DNA of 64,000 nucleotides from NCBI GenBank assembly GCA_964393605.1, contig CAYMUL010000004.1, positions 112,648-176,647 of the forward strand, written 5' to 3'. The notes under the pieces are model-generated. The model ran no database searches. It was not told the origin of the DNA and worked only from the letters and a program-made list of their open reading frames with translations. Shown piece after piece: positions 46,845 through 55,380 of the stretch. A program made the position numbers and the translations under genes. Within the stretch, counting starts at the first letter, position 1, and each line of letters opens with the position of its first letter. Source of the stretch: CAYMUL01 sp964393605 (GTDB lineage Bacteria; Bacteroidota; Ignavibacteria; Ignavibacteriales; Ignavibacteriaceae).

Positions 46845-48185
46845 GTGAAAAAAATATTTCTTTCCATGATCATCATTTCAACCTTTATTCATGCACAATT
46901 TCCCGATGCGAATAAAGGAAATTTAACAGGCGGATTTGGTCTTTCATTCATAGACGGAACAGCATTCTACGCATTTCGTTTTACGCCGGAAGTTTCTTTT
47001 TCAAAAATCGGTGTGGGATTGGATTTGAATCTTGAGTTCGATTCGAAAGGAAAAATGCGTGCAGAAAATTTTAATGAAACTTCCGATTACCTTGCAATCA
47101 TTCGCTACCTCCGTTATGGACAAAAACACGATCCCATTTTTGCGAAAGTCGGTGCGATTGATGCTTACACTCTCGGTCATGGCAGCATCATGTATGCGTA
47201 TAACAACAGCACAAGTTTTGATAGCAGAAAAATTGGGCTTGCACTCGATCTCGATTTTACAAAGTTCGGTTTCGAATCTATCTATAGTGATTTTTCGCAG
47301 AGTGGAATAATCGGCATTCGCGGTTATGCTCGTCCGCTTCATTTCACAAAATTTTCTTCGATCCCTGTAATCGGCAATATCGAAGTTGGCGCGTCAATGG
47401 TTTCCGATTTGAATAATCGCAGTTCAGTCCTCTCCGGAAATTATGATTTCGCAACAGAAAAATTCACCTCACTACAGGAAGAAAATAGTTTAACAATAGT
47501 CGGTTTCGATCTCGGTTTGCCATTATTGAAAACTTCTTCATTCAACTCAATGCTCTATTTTGATTATGCGAAGATCATGGATTTCGGTTCCGGTTCGTCC
47601 GCAGGTTTGTTAGTTGGTTTTAGTGGACTCGGATTATTGAGTGTCGATATCAAACTCGAGCGAAGATGGAACAGCGATAAATTTATTCCTTCATACTTCA
47701 ATACGCTTTATGAAATTGAAAGATTTAATTTGAATAAAAGCACAGGGCAGTTCACAAGTAAAGCAAAAATTCTCGCTCTACAATTGAATGAAGACAATGG
47801 ATATTATGGTGAACTCGGAGTTTCTCTTCTCAATACTTTGAAAATTATTGGTAGCTATCAGCGACTTGATTTAGATCCGAAGAGTGGAATCTTTCATGCC
47901 GATGCAGACATTTCGCCGGAGAATGGTTCTTTTGTTGCGCGCGCCGGTTACGATAAAGTTAATATTGAAGATGAAAAAGATCTTTTCACACTTGATCACC
48001 GCTCTTATCTTTTTGCCGAATTGGGATATAAACCTTATTCGTATTTGCTTGTATCGATGGTGTACAATTGGACTTTCACTCCTGTAAGAAATTCTTCCGA
48101 TGAAATTGTTAGTTACGAGCCACAGAAAAAAATTGAACCACGTGTTAGTTTCATTTATCCGTTTAGTACAGGTGGAGGAAAATAA
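46845..48185 (+). CDS. Outer-membrane beta-barrel protein, downstream of the C25 protease
   Basis: 446 aa. GTG start with a strong AAGGAG 9 bp upstream, and a signal peptide (KKIFLSMIIISTFIHAQ). The body is alternating strands with glycine and aromatic residues (GNLTGGFGLSFIDGTAFYAFR, ELGYKPYSYLLVSMVYNWTF), as in porin-like barrels. It does not show the DARSGAMGDAG-type N-terminus of PorV/FadL-like T9SS proteins, so I do not call it PorV. The 18-bp gap from the C25 gene implies co-expression and perhaps a common surface complex. Confidence 0.75.
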   Translation: MKKIFLSMIIISTFIHAQFPDANKGNLTGGFGLSFIDGTAFYAFRFTPEVSFSKIGVGLDLNLEFDSKGKMRAENFNETSDYLAIIRYLRYGQKHDPIFAKVGAIDAYTLGHGSIMYAYNNSTSFDSRKIGLALDLDFTKFGFESIYSDFSQSGIIGIRGYARPLHFTKFSSIPVIGNIEVGASMVSDLNNRSSVLSGNYDFATEKFTSLQEENSLTIVGFDLGLPLLKTSSFNSMLYFDYAKIMDFGSGSSAGLLVGFSGLGLLSVDIKLERRWNSDKFIPSYFNTLYEIERFNLNKSTGQFTSKAKILALQLNEDNGYYGELGVSLLNTLKIIGSYQRLDLDPKSGIFHADADISPENGSFVARAGYDKVNIEDEKDLFTLDHRSYLFAELGYKPYSYLLVSMVYNWTFTPVRNSSDEIVSYEPQKKIEPRVSFIYPFSTGGGK

Positions 48186-48209
48186 TTTTTTATTCGTTGT
48201 GTCAACATC

Positions 48210-48232
48210 TTTTTTGCCACGACGACACAACG
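48210..48232 (-). repeat. Left inverted-repeat arm flanking the GxxExxY gene
   Basis: 23 bp whose reverse complement matches 48673-48695 and 49005-49027 with three mismatches. It lies 16 bp before the GxxExxY start. Part of it (48224-48232) also pairs with CGTTGTGTC at 48195-48203. Confidence 0.6.
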
Positions 48233-48248
48233 ACACGACGGAAATATT

Positions 48249-48671
48249 ATGGATGATGATTTAATAAGGGAACAACGGATAAATTATTCTCCTTTGAGTC
48301 CTGAAGAAGAACTTACCGGAAAAGGAATTATTGAAGCCGCTTTCAGAGTGCATAGGGGGCTTGGTCCGGGTTTATTAGAAAAAGTTTACGAAATTTGTTT
48401 TTGTCACGAACTCACGAAAATTAATCTTGCATACAAAAGGCAAATCGATATTCCAATCCAATATGACGGACTAAAATTTAATGAGGGGTTACGATTAGAT
48501 GTGCTTGTAAATGATCTTGTTATTTGTGAATTAAAAGCGATAGAGCAAGTTAATCCTGTTTGGGAAGCGCAAATATTAAGTCACCTCAAATTAACAGGAT
48601 TACGATTGGGTTATTTAATTAATTTCAACATCCCGCTATTAAAGGATGGAATTCGAAGATTTGTAATTTAA
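48249..48671 (+). CDS. GxxExxY family protein
   Basis: 140 aa. The name motif is visible as GPGLLEKVYE (G-x-x-E-x-x-Y). Other family marks are GIIEAAFRVHRGLGPG, YKRQIDIPIQYDG, RLDVLVNDLVICELKAIEQVNPVWEAQILSHL and GYLINFNIPLLKDGI. The D...ELK pattern and overall order resemble PD-(D/E)XK nuclease-like proteins, but no function is established for the family. Such genes occur in many scattered copies in Bacteroidota-like genomes and behave like accessory elements. Here it is flanked by an inverted repeat and lies beside a duplicated gene end, supporting that view. Confidence 0.9.
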   Translation: MDDDLIREQRINYSPLSPEEELTGKGIIEAAFRVHRGLGPGLLEKVYEICFCHELTKINLAYKRQIDIPIQYDGLKFNEGLRLDVLVNDLVICELKAIEQVNPVWEAQILSHLKLTGLRLGYLINFNIPLLKDGIRRFVI

Positions 48672-48672
48672 A

Positions 48673-48753
48673 CGTTGAGACGTTGTGGCAAAAAAAAATT
48701 ATGTGTTTGTCAAATATCGGGAGAGTTGCTGTACACTTTCAAAACATAAATTG
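48673..48753 (+). repeat. Direct repeat copy 1: relic of the HAD phosphatase 3' end plus flank
   Basis: 81 bp aligned with 49005-49083. The reverse strand encodes NLCFESVQQLSRYLTNT-stop, a diverged copy of the phosphatase C-terminus NLCFESVQALSQYLMNL-stop, followed by an identical 23-bp non-coding flank. Confidence 0.75.
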
Positions 48754-49004
48754 TAAAAAGATAAAGAACAAAGAAACAGAGCTTCGTTGATGCTCAATTA
48801 TATTTTTCCGTCCATTCGGAAATTTGTTTTTTCGGACTTACTTCATTATTCAAAAAAATTTTCTTTAATCGGAAAGAAATAAAACATTCAACTTTAGTTC
48901 TAGCTTGTCCGCTTTAGGCACGTTAATCTGCGATAATCAGTAGTATCTGTGTCATCAGTGTGCTATTGTCATCTGAGTTCTGAAATATAGGATTGTGTTT
49001 TAGT
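48754..49004. other. Gene-free spacer between the duplicated phosphatase ends
   Basis: 251 bp with no ORF of note. It contains a REP-like segment (48945-48967) whose exact reverse complement recurs at 61898-61920. Confidence 0.6.
48945..48967 (-). repeat. REP-like dispersed element, copy A
   Basis: 23 bp, exact reverse complement of 61898-61920. The neighbouring sequence (AATCTGCGATAATCAGTAGT) also resembles copy B, indicating a short dispersed repeat family. Confidence 0.7.
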
Positions 49005-49083
49005 CGTTGAGACGTTGTGGCAAAAAAATTACAAGTTCATCAAATATTGCGAGAGTGCCTGTACACTTTCAAAACATAAATTG
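49005..49083 (+). repeat. Direct repeat copy 2, overlapping the 3' end of the HAD phosphatase gene
   Basis: 79 bp, the probable parental copy: its reverse strand is the real C-terminus and stop of the phosphatase. The first 23 bp are identical to copy 1. Confidence 0.75.
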
Positions 49084-49670
49084 GGATTGAGAGAATTCAC
49101 TAATTCCTTTTCGTAACTATCCCAAACTACAGAGGCAATAGAAATGTTCGCAGCTTTTGCCGCTTTAATATCTGCTGTGGAATCGCCGATAAAAATTACT
49201 TCATCTCTGTTCAAATTAAAATGCGAGAGAATTTTTTCAAGTCCTTCATGATGTGGTTTATGATTGATGACGTCACTTCCGGTTACAATCAGATCAAAGT
49301 ATTGCAACAACTTTAATTTTTCGAGAGTGATTTCGGAAGTTCTTCTTCCTTTGCCGGTAAAGATTGCCAAAATCATTTGCGCTGATTTCAAGTAACGAAT
49401 TAAATCCTCAATGCCATCGTACAAAGAAGCCATATGATGATTGTTCGCATAGAAATTATAATAATCATTTTTCACTTGATTGTGCTTATCGGGAAACCAT
49501 TTTTCAATAATCACTTCTTCGGTTGGACCAAACAAAGAAATTATTTCCCGATTGGTCATTGATTTATTCAAATACTTTCTCGTCATGAAATTGAAAGTCG
49601 CAAAGATTAATTCATTAGTTGACGTAAGTGTTCCGTCAATATCAAAAATAACAGCTTTGAGTTTTTGCAT
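49029..49670 (-). CDS. HAD-superfamily phosphatase (phosphoglycolate phosphatase-like)
   Basis: 213 aa. HAD motif I VIFDIDGTLT (Asp nucleophile and general acid), motif II within AIFTGKGR (Thr), a Lys in the THEEGLEKIL-type region (HKPHHEGLEKIL) and motif IV FIGDSTADIKAAKAANI. The cap lies between motif I and II, as in the Gph/beta-phosphoglucomutase group. The substrate cannot be told; a small sugar phosphate or phosphoglycolate is usual. It overlaps the stop of the upstream metallophosphoesterase gene by 1 bp, so the two are co-translated. Its 3' end is duplicated downstream. Confidence 0.9.
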   Translation of the reverse strand: MQKLKAVIFDIDGTLTSTNELIFATFNFMTRKYLNKSMTNREIISLFGPTEEVIIEKWFPDKHNQVKNDYYNFYANNHHMASLYDGIEDLIRYLKSAQMILAIFTGKGRRTSEITLEKLKLLQYFDLIVTGSDVINHKPHHEGLEKILSHFNLNRDEVIFIGDSTADIKAAKAANISIASVVWDSYEKELVNSLNPNLCFESVQALSQYLMNL

Positions 49671-51547
49671 TACTTAACTCTGAAGACTGCGATAGTTCCA
49701 TCCATATTTGAAGCGGCTAAACGGCTTTCAGAAATTTTTAGTAAAGAATGAATTCTACTTGTTCCTAAAAAAAATATTTTCTTAAAATTATTTTGTTCAT
49801 CGATAGAATAGACCCATCCGTTCTTTGCCCCAAAAAATATTTTCCCATTCATCTCAAATATCTCAATCGGCATTGTGTCAACTCCGAATTTCAAATCAAT
49901 TTCGGAAATTACTTTCCCCGATTTAGCATCGGCTTTATAAAATTTGTTGCTAAAACTTTTTACAAAAATAGTTTTTTTATCATCCGATAAACCGATTGAT
50001 TCCCAGCTTGCAAAATCATTTTTTCTCCAATTCGTTTTTCCGAGCAACACATCAATCGAAGAAACAAATTTGTCGGGAGTTGAAATGAAAACATTTTCTC
50101 CGTCAGTAACCGGCGAGCAAGCGGCGGGTGAATAATAAAAATTTTTATTCTCTGTCCACTTCCAATTTAAGTTTCCGTTTTTTGCATCAATGCAATAAAG
50201 ATAATAATCCCAACTTCCGACGACGATTCTATCTTTCACTATCAACGGTTTTGCCTCAATCATTGCATTGGAAATTTGTCGTTCCCAAATAGGATTTAAC
50301 ATGAATAAATCGTACGAGAATAATTTACCCGTTGCCGTTCCGAAAATAAGTGCAAAAGTTTTCTCGCCGAGATAATCGGTTTTATAAGTAACGAGTTGCG
50401 AAGTAATTGGTTCAGCAATACCGATAACCTGAATCAACTTTCCGGTACTAATGTTGAATGTATGAATATCTCCTTCAATGGTAGCAACTGCGAGAATATC
50501 CGCTTCAGCCGCGGGTTTGCTCATTATTGTTGAGTGAACGGATTGCTTCCACAATAAATTTCCGTCAACATCAAAACAATAGATAGTTCCGTTCTTTAAA
50601 GGAACAATCAATTTATCCCGATATAAAACTAATGATGATGAAAGTGTACTTTTCAATTCTGTTTTCCAAACAACAAACTTATCATCATCAATGTATTGTG
50701 TAGAATCAATATTCTTAATTGAGTCTGCCACTTGCTTTGATATTTTACTTGCGTGCCAAAGTTTTGTTGTGTCAGCGTTGACTTCAAAAAAGAAAATTGA
50801 ATCTCTTCTGTTTTGCACTAAGTTATAACCCCACAATTTTCCTTTGCTTAAAGTGGAGCGGCTCATCACGCCGGCAATACCATTAAAATTATAAACGCGA
50901 TTTGAATGTCCGTGTCCTACAAAAATTTGTTGGATATTTTTTTTTCTTAAAATGTTCGTGAGTAAAAACCAATTATCAATCTCGTCGTCGGGTTGATGAT
51001 GTGTAACGAAATAAATTTCTTGATTGGGAATTGTGTTTGTAACAATCGAATCCAACCAAACTAAATCTTCGGGAGCGAAATGCCCGCCGCCCCCGCGCCA
51101 AGGAACGCCGCTATTCAAACCGATAAACTTCGTTCCAAAAATTTCAAATACAAATTTATCATCTTTCCATAGTTGCGAAAATTTTGTTGTGCCGCTTTCA
51201 CTCCATTTTGTATCATGATTTCCGGGGACGATATAGTATGGAATTTTTAGTTTATCCAAAATAAATTTTGCTTCGACAAGTTCGCTGTTTTTTCCTTTCT
51301 CCGTAATATCGCCGGATGCAATGACAAATTGAATTTCGCTGTTAGCGTTGATGCTATTTACAACGGAATTCAAATCAGTATCTGCATTCGGTGAGCCAAT
51401 GTGGATGTCGGTTATCCACGCAAATTTATATTGCTGTGCAAGCGAACCAGCATCAATACAAGCATAGGAGAGGATTAATAAAAAAGTAAATGAGAAAAAG
51501 TAAATTATTTTTTTTAGTGAATGGTGGACTTCAATTGTGAACATCAT
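49670..51547 (-). CDS. Exported metallophosphoesterase fused to a PQQ-type beta-propeller
   Basis: 625 aa. An N-terminal hydrophobic export segment (about 10-30, FSFTFLLILSYACID) is followed by a calcineurin-like phosphoesterase (about 40-270) with all metal motifs: WITDIHIG, ASGDITEKG, VPGNHDT, THHQPDDE and FVGHGHSNRVY. The second half (about 300-625) is a PQQ/BamB-like propeller with repeats such as GNLLWKQSVHS, GDIHTFNISTGKLIQV, KNGNLNWKW, GKTNWRKN and GWVYSIDEQNNFKK. The protein probably hydrolyses phosphoesters outside the cytoplasm. The propeller may bind partners or ligand. SYAC could be a weak lipobox. Confidence 0.9.
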   Translation of the reverse strand: MMFTIEVHHSLKKIIYFFSFTFLLILSYACIDAGSLAQQYKFAWITDIHIGSPNADTDLNSVVNSINANSEIQFVIASGDITEKGKNSELVEAKFILDKLKIPYYIVPGNHDTKWSESGTTKFSQLWKDDKFVFEIFGTKFIGLNSGVPWRGGGGHFAPEDLVWLDSIVTNTIPNQEIYFVTHHQPDDEIDNWFLLTNILRKKNIQQIFVGHGHSNRVYNFNGIAGVMSRSTLSKGKLWGYNLVQNRRDSIFFFEVNADTTKLWHASKISKQVADSIKNIDSTQYIDDDKFVVWKTELKSTLSSSLVLYRDKLIVPLKNGTIYCFDVDGNLLWKQSVHSTIMSKPAAEADILAVATIEGDIHTFNISTGKLIQVIGIAEPITSQLVTYKTDYLGEKTFALIFGTATGKLFSYDLFMLNPIWERQISNAMIEAKPLIVKDRIVVGSWDYYLYCIDAKNGNLNWKWTENKNFYYSPAACSPVTDGENVFISTPDKFVSSIDVLLGKTNWRKNDFASWESIGLSDDKKTIFVKSFSNKFYKADAKSGKVISEIDLKFGVDTMPIEIFEMNGKIFFGAKNGWVYSIDEQNNFKKIFFLGTSRIHSLLKISESRLAASNMDGTIAVFRVK

Positions 51548-51713
51548 TTCCTTAAATTATTTTTTTTAGTTGCCAATTTACAATGATGCAAAACACTATG
51601 AAATATTTTTAATGTTTGCGAATTCGTTTTGAGATTACTTTTCATCTGCAACTTTTAAGAATTTAAATAATTTACAAAAGTTGATTGTTCATAATTCAAT
51701 ACTGGAGAAAGAA

Positions 51714-52967
51714 ATGAAAAAGCTAATCATCGTATTAGGAGTGGTCATTGCAATATTTTATATGGGATGTGAGGAAACAACAGATCCCGGCGACGACAAC
51801 GGCGCTCAGGCAGTTACTAAAATTGAGGGAAAACTTCCAAACTGGACTCTCGGCACGAATAAAACTATTAAATTTTTTGTAGAAGATGAAACCAGTAACG
51901 CAAGTTTTGGTGAAGCTACAATTGCTGCAGATGGTAGTTTTTCTATCACTCTGCAAACTCCATCGGCAAGTCAGTTATCTTCTTTAATAGAGCAAGATTC
52001 AAATTGTACCGGCAACCAAACCATCAATCCAAGCGATACGAAAGGTTTGGGCGGCGGCGCATCGTTTCAGATTTATGAAGGGACAAACATCATTGGTAAC
52101 GCAAGATTAACAAAGCGATTATCCGATACTTCCTCTTCGGTTGGGGATGCAGATGCAATCTGGGTTTATCTTTCTAAAGATGCAACAATGAACGGAACGC
52201 AAACTTGCACATATAATGAAGGAACGCACACTCGAACCTTTACGATGTCAATGACAAACTTGAAAGGCAAATTTGGTTGGAATAAATATTACATGACAAG
52301 AACGGTAAGTAATTCAACTGCAGACGGTTTCACACTATCATCTACCGAACCTTCAGGCTTAGCATGGCATGTTGATATTTGGGGAGGAAGTTCCGGCGCA
52401 ACAATTTCCGGAACACTTCCAAACTGGACTTATGGCTCGGGAAAAACTATTAAATATGGTGAAGAAGAAAATGGAATTTTTTATTCAGTCGGAGAAGGAA
52501 CAGTAAATTCGAATGGATCTTTCACAATTGAACTTCAAACTCCGGCTTCATCAAAGCTTAGTCCTATTTTTCAAAATGATTCATCGTGCAATTTTTCAGG
52601 AACTGTTGTTCCATCCGACGTAAAAGTATATGGAGGAGATGGCGACTTTTATATCTTTGACGGAACTTCGCATTTTGGAAAAGCACATTATGCAAAGATG
52701 TCAAATGATACATCCGAATCTGTTGGCGATGTGTTCGCGGCTTGGGTTTATCTCGATAAAAATTGCACTATCAACGGAAGTGAAGTTTGTGTTGAAAATG
52801 ATGGCGGAATCATGCGTACCCACACGACTAATTTCTCCAACCTTAATGGAGTTGCCGGTTGGAATAAGATGTACGTAAAATTTGATGCCAAAACTTCAAC
52901 TTCAGAGACTTTAAGTGTTTCGACAACTGAGCCATCCGGTTTAGTATGGAAATTTTGGAAGTATTAG
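51714..52967 (+). CDS. Lipoprotein with two tandem repeats of about 170 residues
   Basis: 417 aa from the ATG at 51714, which has GGAGAAAG upstream and gives the signal KKLIIVLGVVIAIFYMGC with a lipobox ending in Cys. The mature part consists of two homologous beta-rich modules: LPNWTLGTNKTIKF ... STEPSGLAWHV and LPNWTYGSGKTIKY ... TTEPSGLVWKFWKY. Shared cores include GSFSITLQTP/GSFTIELQTP and DSSCN/DSNCT with conserved cysteines. I recognise no named family; it is likely a surface-exposed binding protein. It is closed by a strong terminator and stands alone. Confidence 0.8.
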   Translation: MKKLIIVLGVVIAIFYMGCEETTDPGDDNGAQAVTKIEGKLPNWTLGTNKTIKFFVEDETSNASFGEATIAADGSFSITLQTPSASQLSSLIEQDSNCTGNQTINPSDTKGLGGGASFQIYEGTNIIGNARLTKRLSDTSSSVGDADAIWVYLSKDATMNGTQTCTYNEGTHTRTFTMSMTNLKGKFGWNKYYMTRTVSNSTADGFTLSSTEPSGLAWHVDIWGGSSGATISGTLPNWTYGSGKTIKYGEEENGIFYSVGEGTVNSNGSFTIELQTPASSKLSPIFQNDSSCNFSGTVVPSDVKVYGGDGDFYIFDGTSHFGKAHYAKMSNDTSESVGDVFAAWVYLDKNCTINGSEVCVENDGGIMRTHTTNFSNLNGVAGWNKMYVKFDAKTSTSETLSVSTTEPSGLVWKFWKY

Positions 52968-52990
52968 TGCTTCAAAATCTTTTAGATTTC

Positions 52991-53028
52991 ATCCCTTTCC
53001 GGTTCATTTCGGAAAGGGATTTTTTTTA
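52991..53028 (+). terminator. Intrinsic terminator after the two-repeat lipoprotein gene
   Basis: Perfect 11-bp stem ATCCCTTTCCG / CGGAAAGGGAT with an 8-nt loop, followed by a run of T. Confidence 0.92.
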
Positions 53029-53224
53029 AGAAATCGTGTACACATAGATTTAATTTCCGTTCTCCCTAAAAAAAAATTCCGGGAAAAATTCTTCGTTGTG
53101 TAAAGTTTTTACGAGGATTAAAATACTTGCGCTAATTCAAAATTGCACGCGTTTAAATTAGGTTTATAATTATAACTCTATTCGTCGCAAGGCAATAATA
53201 CAAGAAAATATTTTTAATCAACTA
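53029..53224. other. AT-rich gap upstream of the groES promoter
   Basis: Part of the 354-bp space between the lipoprotein and groES. Apart from the terminator, promoter and CIRCE listed separately, I see no ORF or RNA here. Confidence 0.6.
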
Positions 53225-53253
53225 TTGACAAAAATATCTATCTCGTGTATTTT
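53225..53253 (+). promoter_or_regulatory. Promoter of the groESL operon
   Basis: TTGACA at 53225-53230 and TATTTT at 53248-53253 with 17 bp between them fit a primary sigma factor promoter. The -10 region abuts the CIRCE operator, so repressor binding would block polymerase. Confidence 0.65.
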
Positions 53254-53278
53254 AGCACTCGTAAATTTAGAGTGCTAA
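53252..53278. promoter_or_regulatory. CIRCE operator (HrcA binding site)
   Basis: TTAGCACTC, a 9-bp spacer, then GAGTGCTAA: an exact match to the CIRCE consensus. It places groESL under the heat-shock repressor HrcA, whose gene is not in this window. Confidence 0.97.
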
Positions 53279-53321
53279 TAAACAACTCTAATTTCTAATC
53301 ACAAAAACTGGAGGATAAATA

Positions 53322-53618
53322 ATGAGTAAATTAAATGTAACTCCGCTTCAAGATCGGGTAATCGTAAAGCCATCACAGGCAGAAGAGAAAACCAAAGGCG
53401 GAATCATTCTTCCCGACACAGCAAAAGAGAAACCAATCGAAGGTACTGTAGTTGCTGTTGGACCGGGAAAAGTTGCCGATGACGGCAAAGCAATAAACAT
53501 GACCGTGAAAGTCGGTGATAAAGTATTATACGGAAAATACAGCGGAACAGAAGTTACAATCGACGGTGAAGAATACCTCTTCATGCGCGAGAGTGACATA
53601 TTCGCGGTAGTTAAATAA
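53322..53618 (+). CDS. groES: Co-chaperonin GroES (Hsp10)
   Basis: 98 aa, standard length. The N-terminal PLQDRVIVKP, the mobile loop around EEKTKGGIILPDTAKEKP, then VVAVGPGK, VKVGDKVLYGKYSGTEV and the C-terminal EEYLFMRESDIFAVV are all canonical. It forms the heptameric lid over GroEL in the cytoplasm. It follows the CIRCE-controlled promoter by 44 bp, has a GGAGG ribosome binding site, and is 22 bp before groEL. Confidence 0.98.
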   Translation: MSKLNVTPLQDRVIVKPSQAEEKTKGGIILPDTAKEKPIEGTVVAVGPGKVADDGKAINMTVKVGDKVLYGKYSGTEVTIDGEEYLFMRESDIFAVVK

Positions 53619-53640
53619 TTATAGAAAGGAGAAAAAAATT

Positions 53641-55275
53641 ATGGCTTCAAAATTAATTGAATTTAATTCAGATGCTCGCGCAAAATTAAAGAAGGGCGTC
53701 GATAAACTTGCCGATGCTGTGAAAGTTACATTAGGTCCGAAAGGAAGAAATGTAATTCTCGAAAAAAAATTCGGCGCACCAACAGTAACCAAAGACGGTG
53801 TTTCTGTCGCTAAAGAAATCGAATTAGAAGATGCAGTTGAAAACATGGGTGCACAAATGGTTCGCGAAGTTGCTTCCAAAACCAGCGATGTTGCAGGTGA
53901 TGGAACAACAACGGCAACCGTGCTCGCTCAAGCAATTTACCGCGAAGGATTAAAGAACGTAACCGCAGGCGCAAATCCAATGGATTTAAAACGTGGTATC
54001 GATCTCGCAGTTGGCAAAGTTGTTGGCTATCTGAAATCAATCAGCAAAAGTGTTGAAGGAAGAAAAGAGATTTCACAAGTCGGCTCAATTTCTGCAAACA
54101 ACGATAACGCAATCGGAGAATTAATTGCTGATGCAATGGATAAAGTTGGAAAAGATGGAGTTATCACCGTTGAAGAAGCAAAAGGTACTGAAACTGCTTT
54201 GGAAGTAGTTGAAGGAATGCAATTCGATCGTGGTTATCTCTCCCCTTATTTCGTTACAGATGCAGAAAGTATGGAAGCAATTCTCGAAGACCCTTTCATT
54301 TTAATTCACGACAAAAAAATCTCTGCGATGAAAGACCTTCTCCCTGTTCTCGAAAAAATCGCGCAACAAGGAAGATCACTTTTAATCATTGCTGAAGATC
54401 TTGAAGGCGAAGCGCTTGCAACATTAGTAGTGAACAAATTGAGAGGCACTTTAAAAGTTGCCGCAGTTAAAGCTCCCGGCTTTGGCGATAGAAGAAAAGC
54501 AATGCTGGAAGATATCGCTGTGCTTACAAACGGAACCGTAATCTCTGAAGAGAGAGGTTTTAAATTGGAGAATGCAACAATCTCTTATCTTGGAACCGCA
54601 AAGAAAGTTGTAATCGATAAAGATAACACAACCGTAGTTGAAGGTGCCGGAAAAGCCGATGATATCAAAAAGAGAATTAACGAAATCAAAGCTCAGATTG
54701 ACAAAACAACTTCTGATTATGACAAAGAAAAACTTCAGGAAAGATTGGCAAAACTTTCCGGCGGTGTTGCCGTACTTAAAATTGGCGCATCAACAGAAGT
54801 TGAAATGAAAGAGAAGAAAGCAAGAGTTGAAGATGCACTACACGCAACCCGCGCGGCTGTTGAAGAAGGAATTGTTCCCGGCGGCGGCGTAGCTTTCATT
54901 CGCGCAATTTCTTCTTTGAAAAAATTAAAAGGAGAAAACGAAGATCAAACAACCGGTGTTGCAATTATCGAAAAAGCTCTTGAAGAGCCGTTGAGACAAA
55001 TTGTAAATAACGCTGGACTTGAAGGATCTGTTGTTCTCCAAAAAGTTGCCGAAGGTAAAGATGACTATGGATTCAATGCCGCTACTGAGGTTTATGAAAA
55101 CCTTTACAAAGCCGGAGTTATCGATCCGACTAAAGTCAGCAGAACCGCACTTGAAAATGCAGCATCAGTTGCTTCATTGCTCATTACAACCGAAGCAGTT
55201 GTTTATGAAAAGAAAGAAAAAGAACCTCCAATGCCTCCAATGCCACACGGCGGCGGCATGGACGGAATGTATTAA
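53641..55275 (+). CDS. groEL: Chaperonin GroEL (Hsp60)
   Basis: 544 aa. VKVTLGPKGRNVILEKKFGAP, the ATP-binding DGTTTATVLAQ, ANDN-type SANNDNAIG, KAPGFGDRRKAML, VEDALHATRAAVEEGIVPGGG and the ATEVYENLYKAGVIDPTKVSR block are all intact. The C-terminal tail PPMPPMPHGGGMDGMY is a variant of the GGM tail, with proline-methionine pairs before it. It is the ATP-driven folding chamber partner of the adjacent GroES. AGAAAGGAG lies upstream, and the operon ends at a hairpin at 55301-55327. Confidence 0.99.
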   Translation: MASKLIEFNSDARAKLKKGVDKLADAVKVTLGPKGRNVILEKKFGAPTVTKDGVSVAKEIELEDAVENMGAQMVREVASKTSDVAGDGTTTATVLAQAIYREGLKNVTAGANPMDLKRGIDLAVGKVVGYLKSISKSVEGRKEISQVGSISANNDNAIGELIADAMDKVGKDGVITVEEAKGTETALEVVEGMQFDRGYLSPYFVTDAESMEAILEDPFILIHDKKISAMKDLLPVLEKIAQQGRSLLIIAEDLEGEALATLVVNKLRGTLKVAAVKAPGFGDRRKAMLEDIAVLTNGTVISEERGFKLENATISYLGTAKKVVIDKDNTTVVEGAGKADDIKKRINEIKAQIDKTTSDYDKEKLQERLAKLSGGVAVLKIGASTEVEMKEKKARVEDALHATRAAVEEGIVPGGGVAFIRAISSLKKLKGENEDQTTGVAIIEKALEEPLRQIVNNAGLEGSVVLQKVAEGKDDYGFNAATEVYENLYKAGVIDPTKVSRTALENAASVASLLITTEAVVYEKKEKEPPMPPMPHGGGMDGMY

Positions 55276-55300
55276 TAAATAGATTCCATTAGTTTAGTTC

Positions 55301-55327
55301 GGGCGAAGCAGTTGCTTCGCCCTTTTT
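55301..55327 (+). terminator. Intrinsic terminator of groESL
   Basis: GGGCGAAG (55301-55308) pairs with CTTCGCCC (55315-55322) around a 6-nt loop, followed by TTTTT. Confidence 0.9.
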
Positions 55328-55380
55328 ATTTAATTAATTTGGTTTGGAGTTTGTTAAACTTAATTATGATTTATTAACCG

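Noticed and set aside
46845..48185. PorV (T9SS shuttle) assignment for the barrel gene after the C25 protease
   Set aside because: Position is suggestive, but the sequence lacks the PorV N-terminal DARSGAMGDAG-like motif.
48195..48232. Terminator after the barrel gene from the CGTTGTGTC / GACACAACG stem
   Set aside because: No T-tract follows; the right arm is better explained as part of the repeat around the GxxExxY gene.
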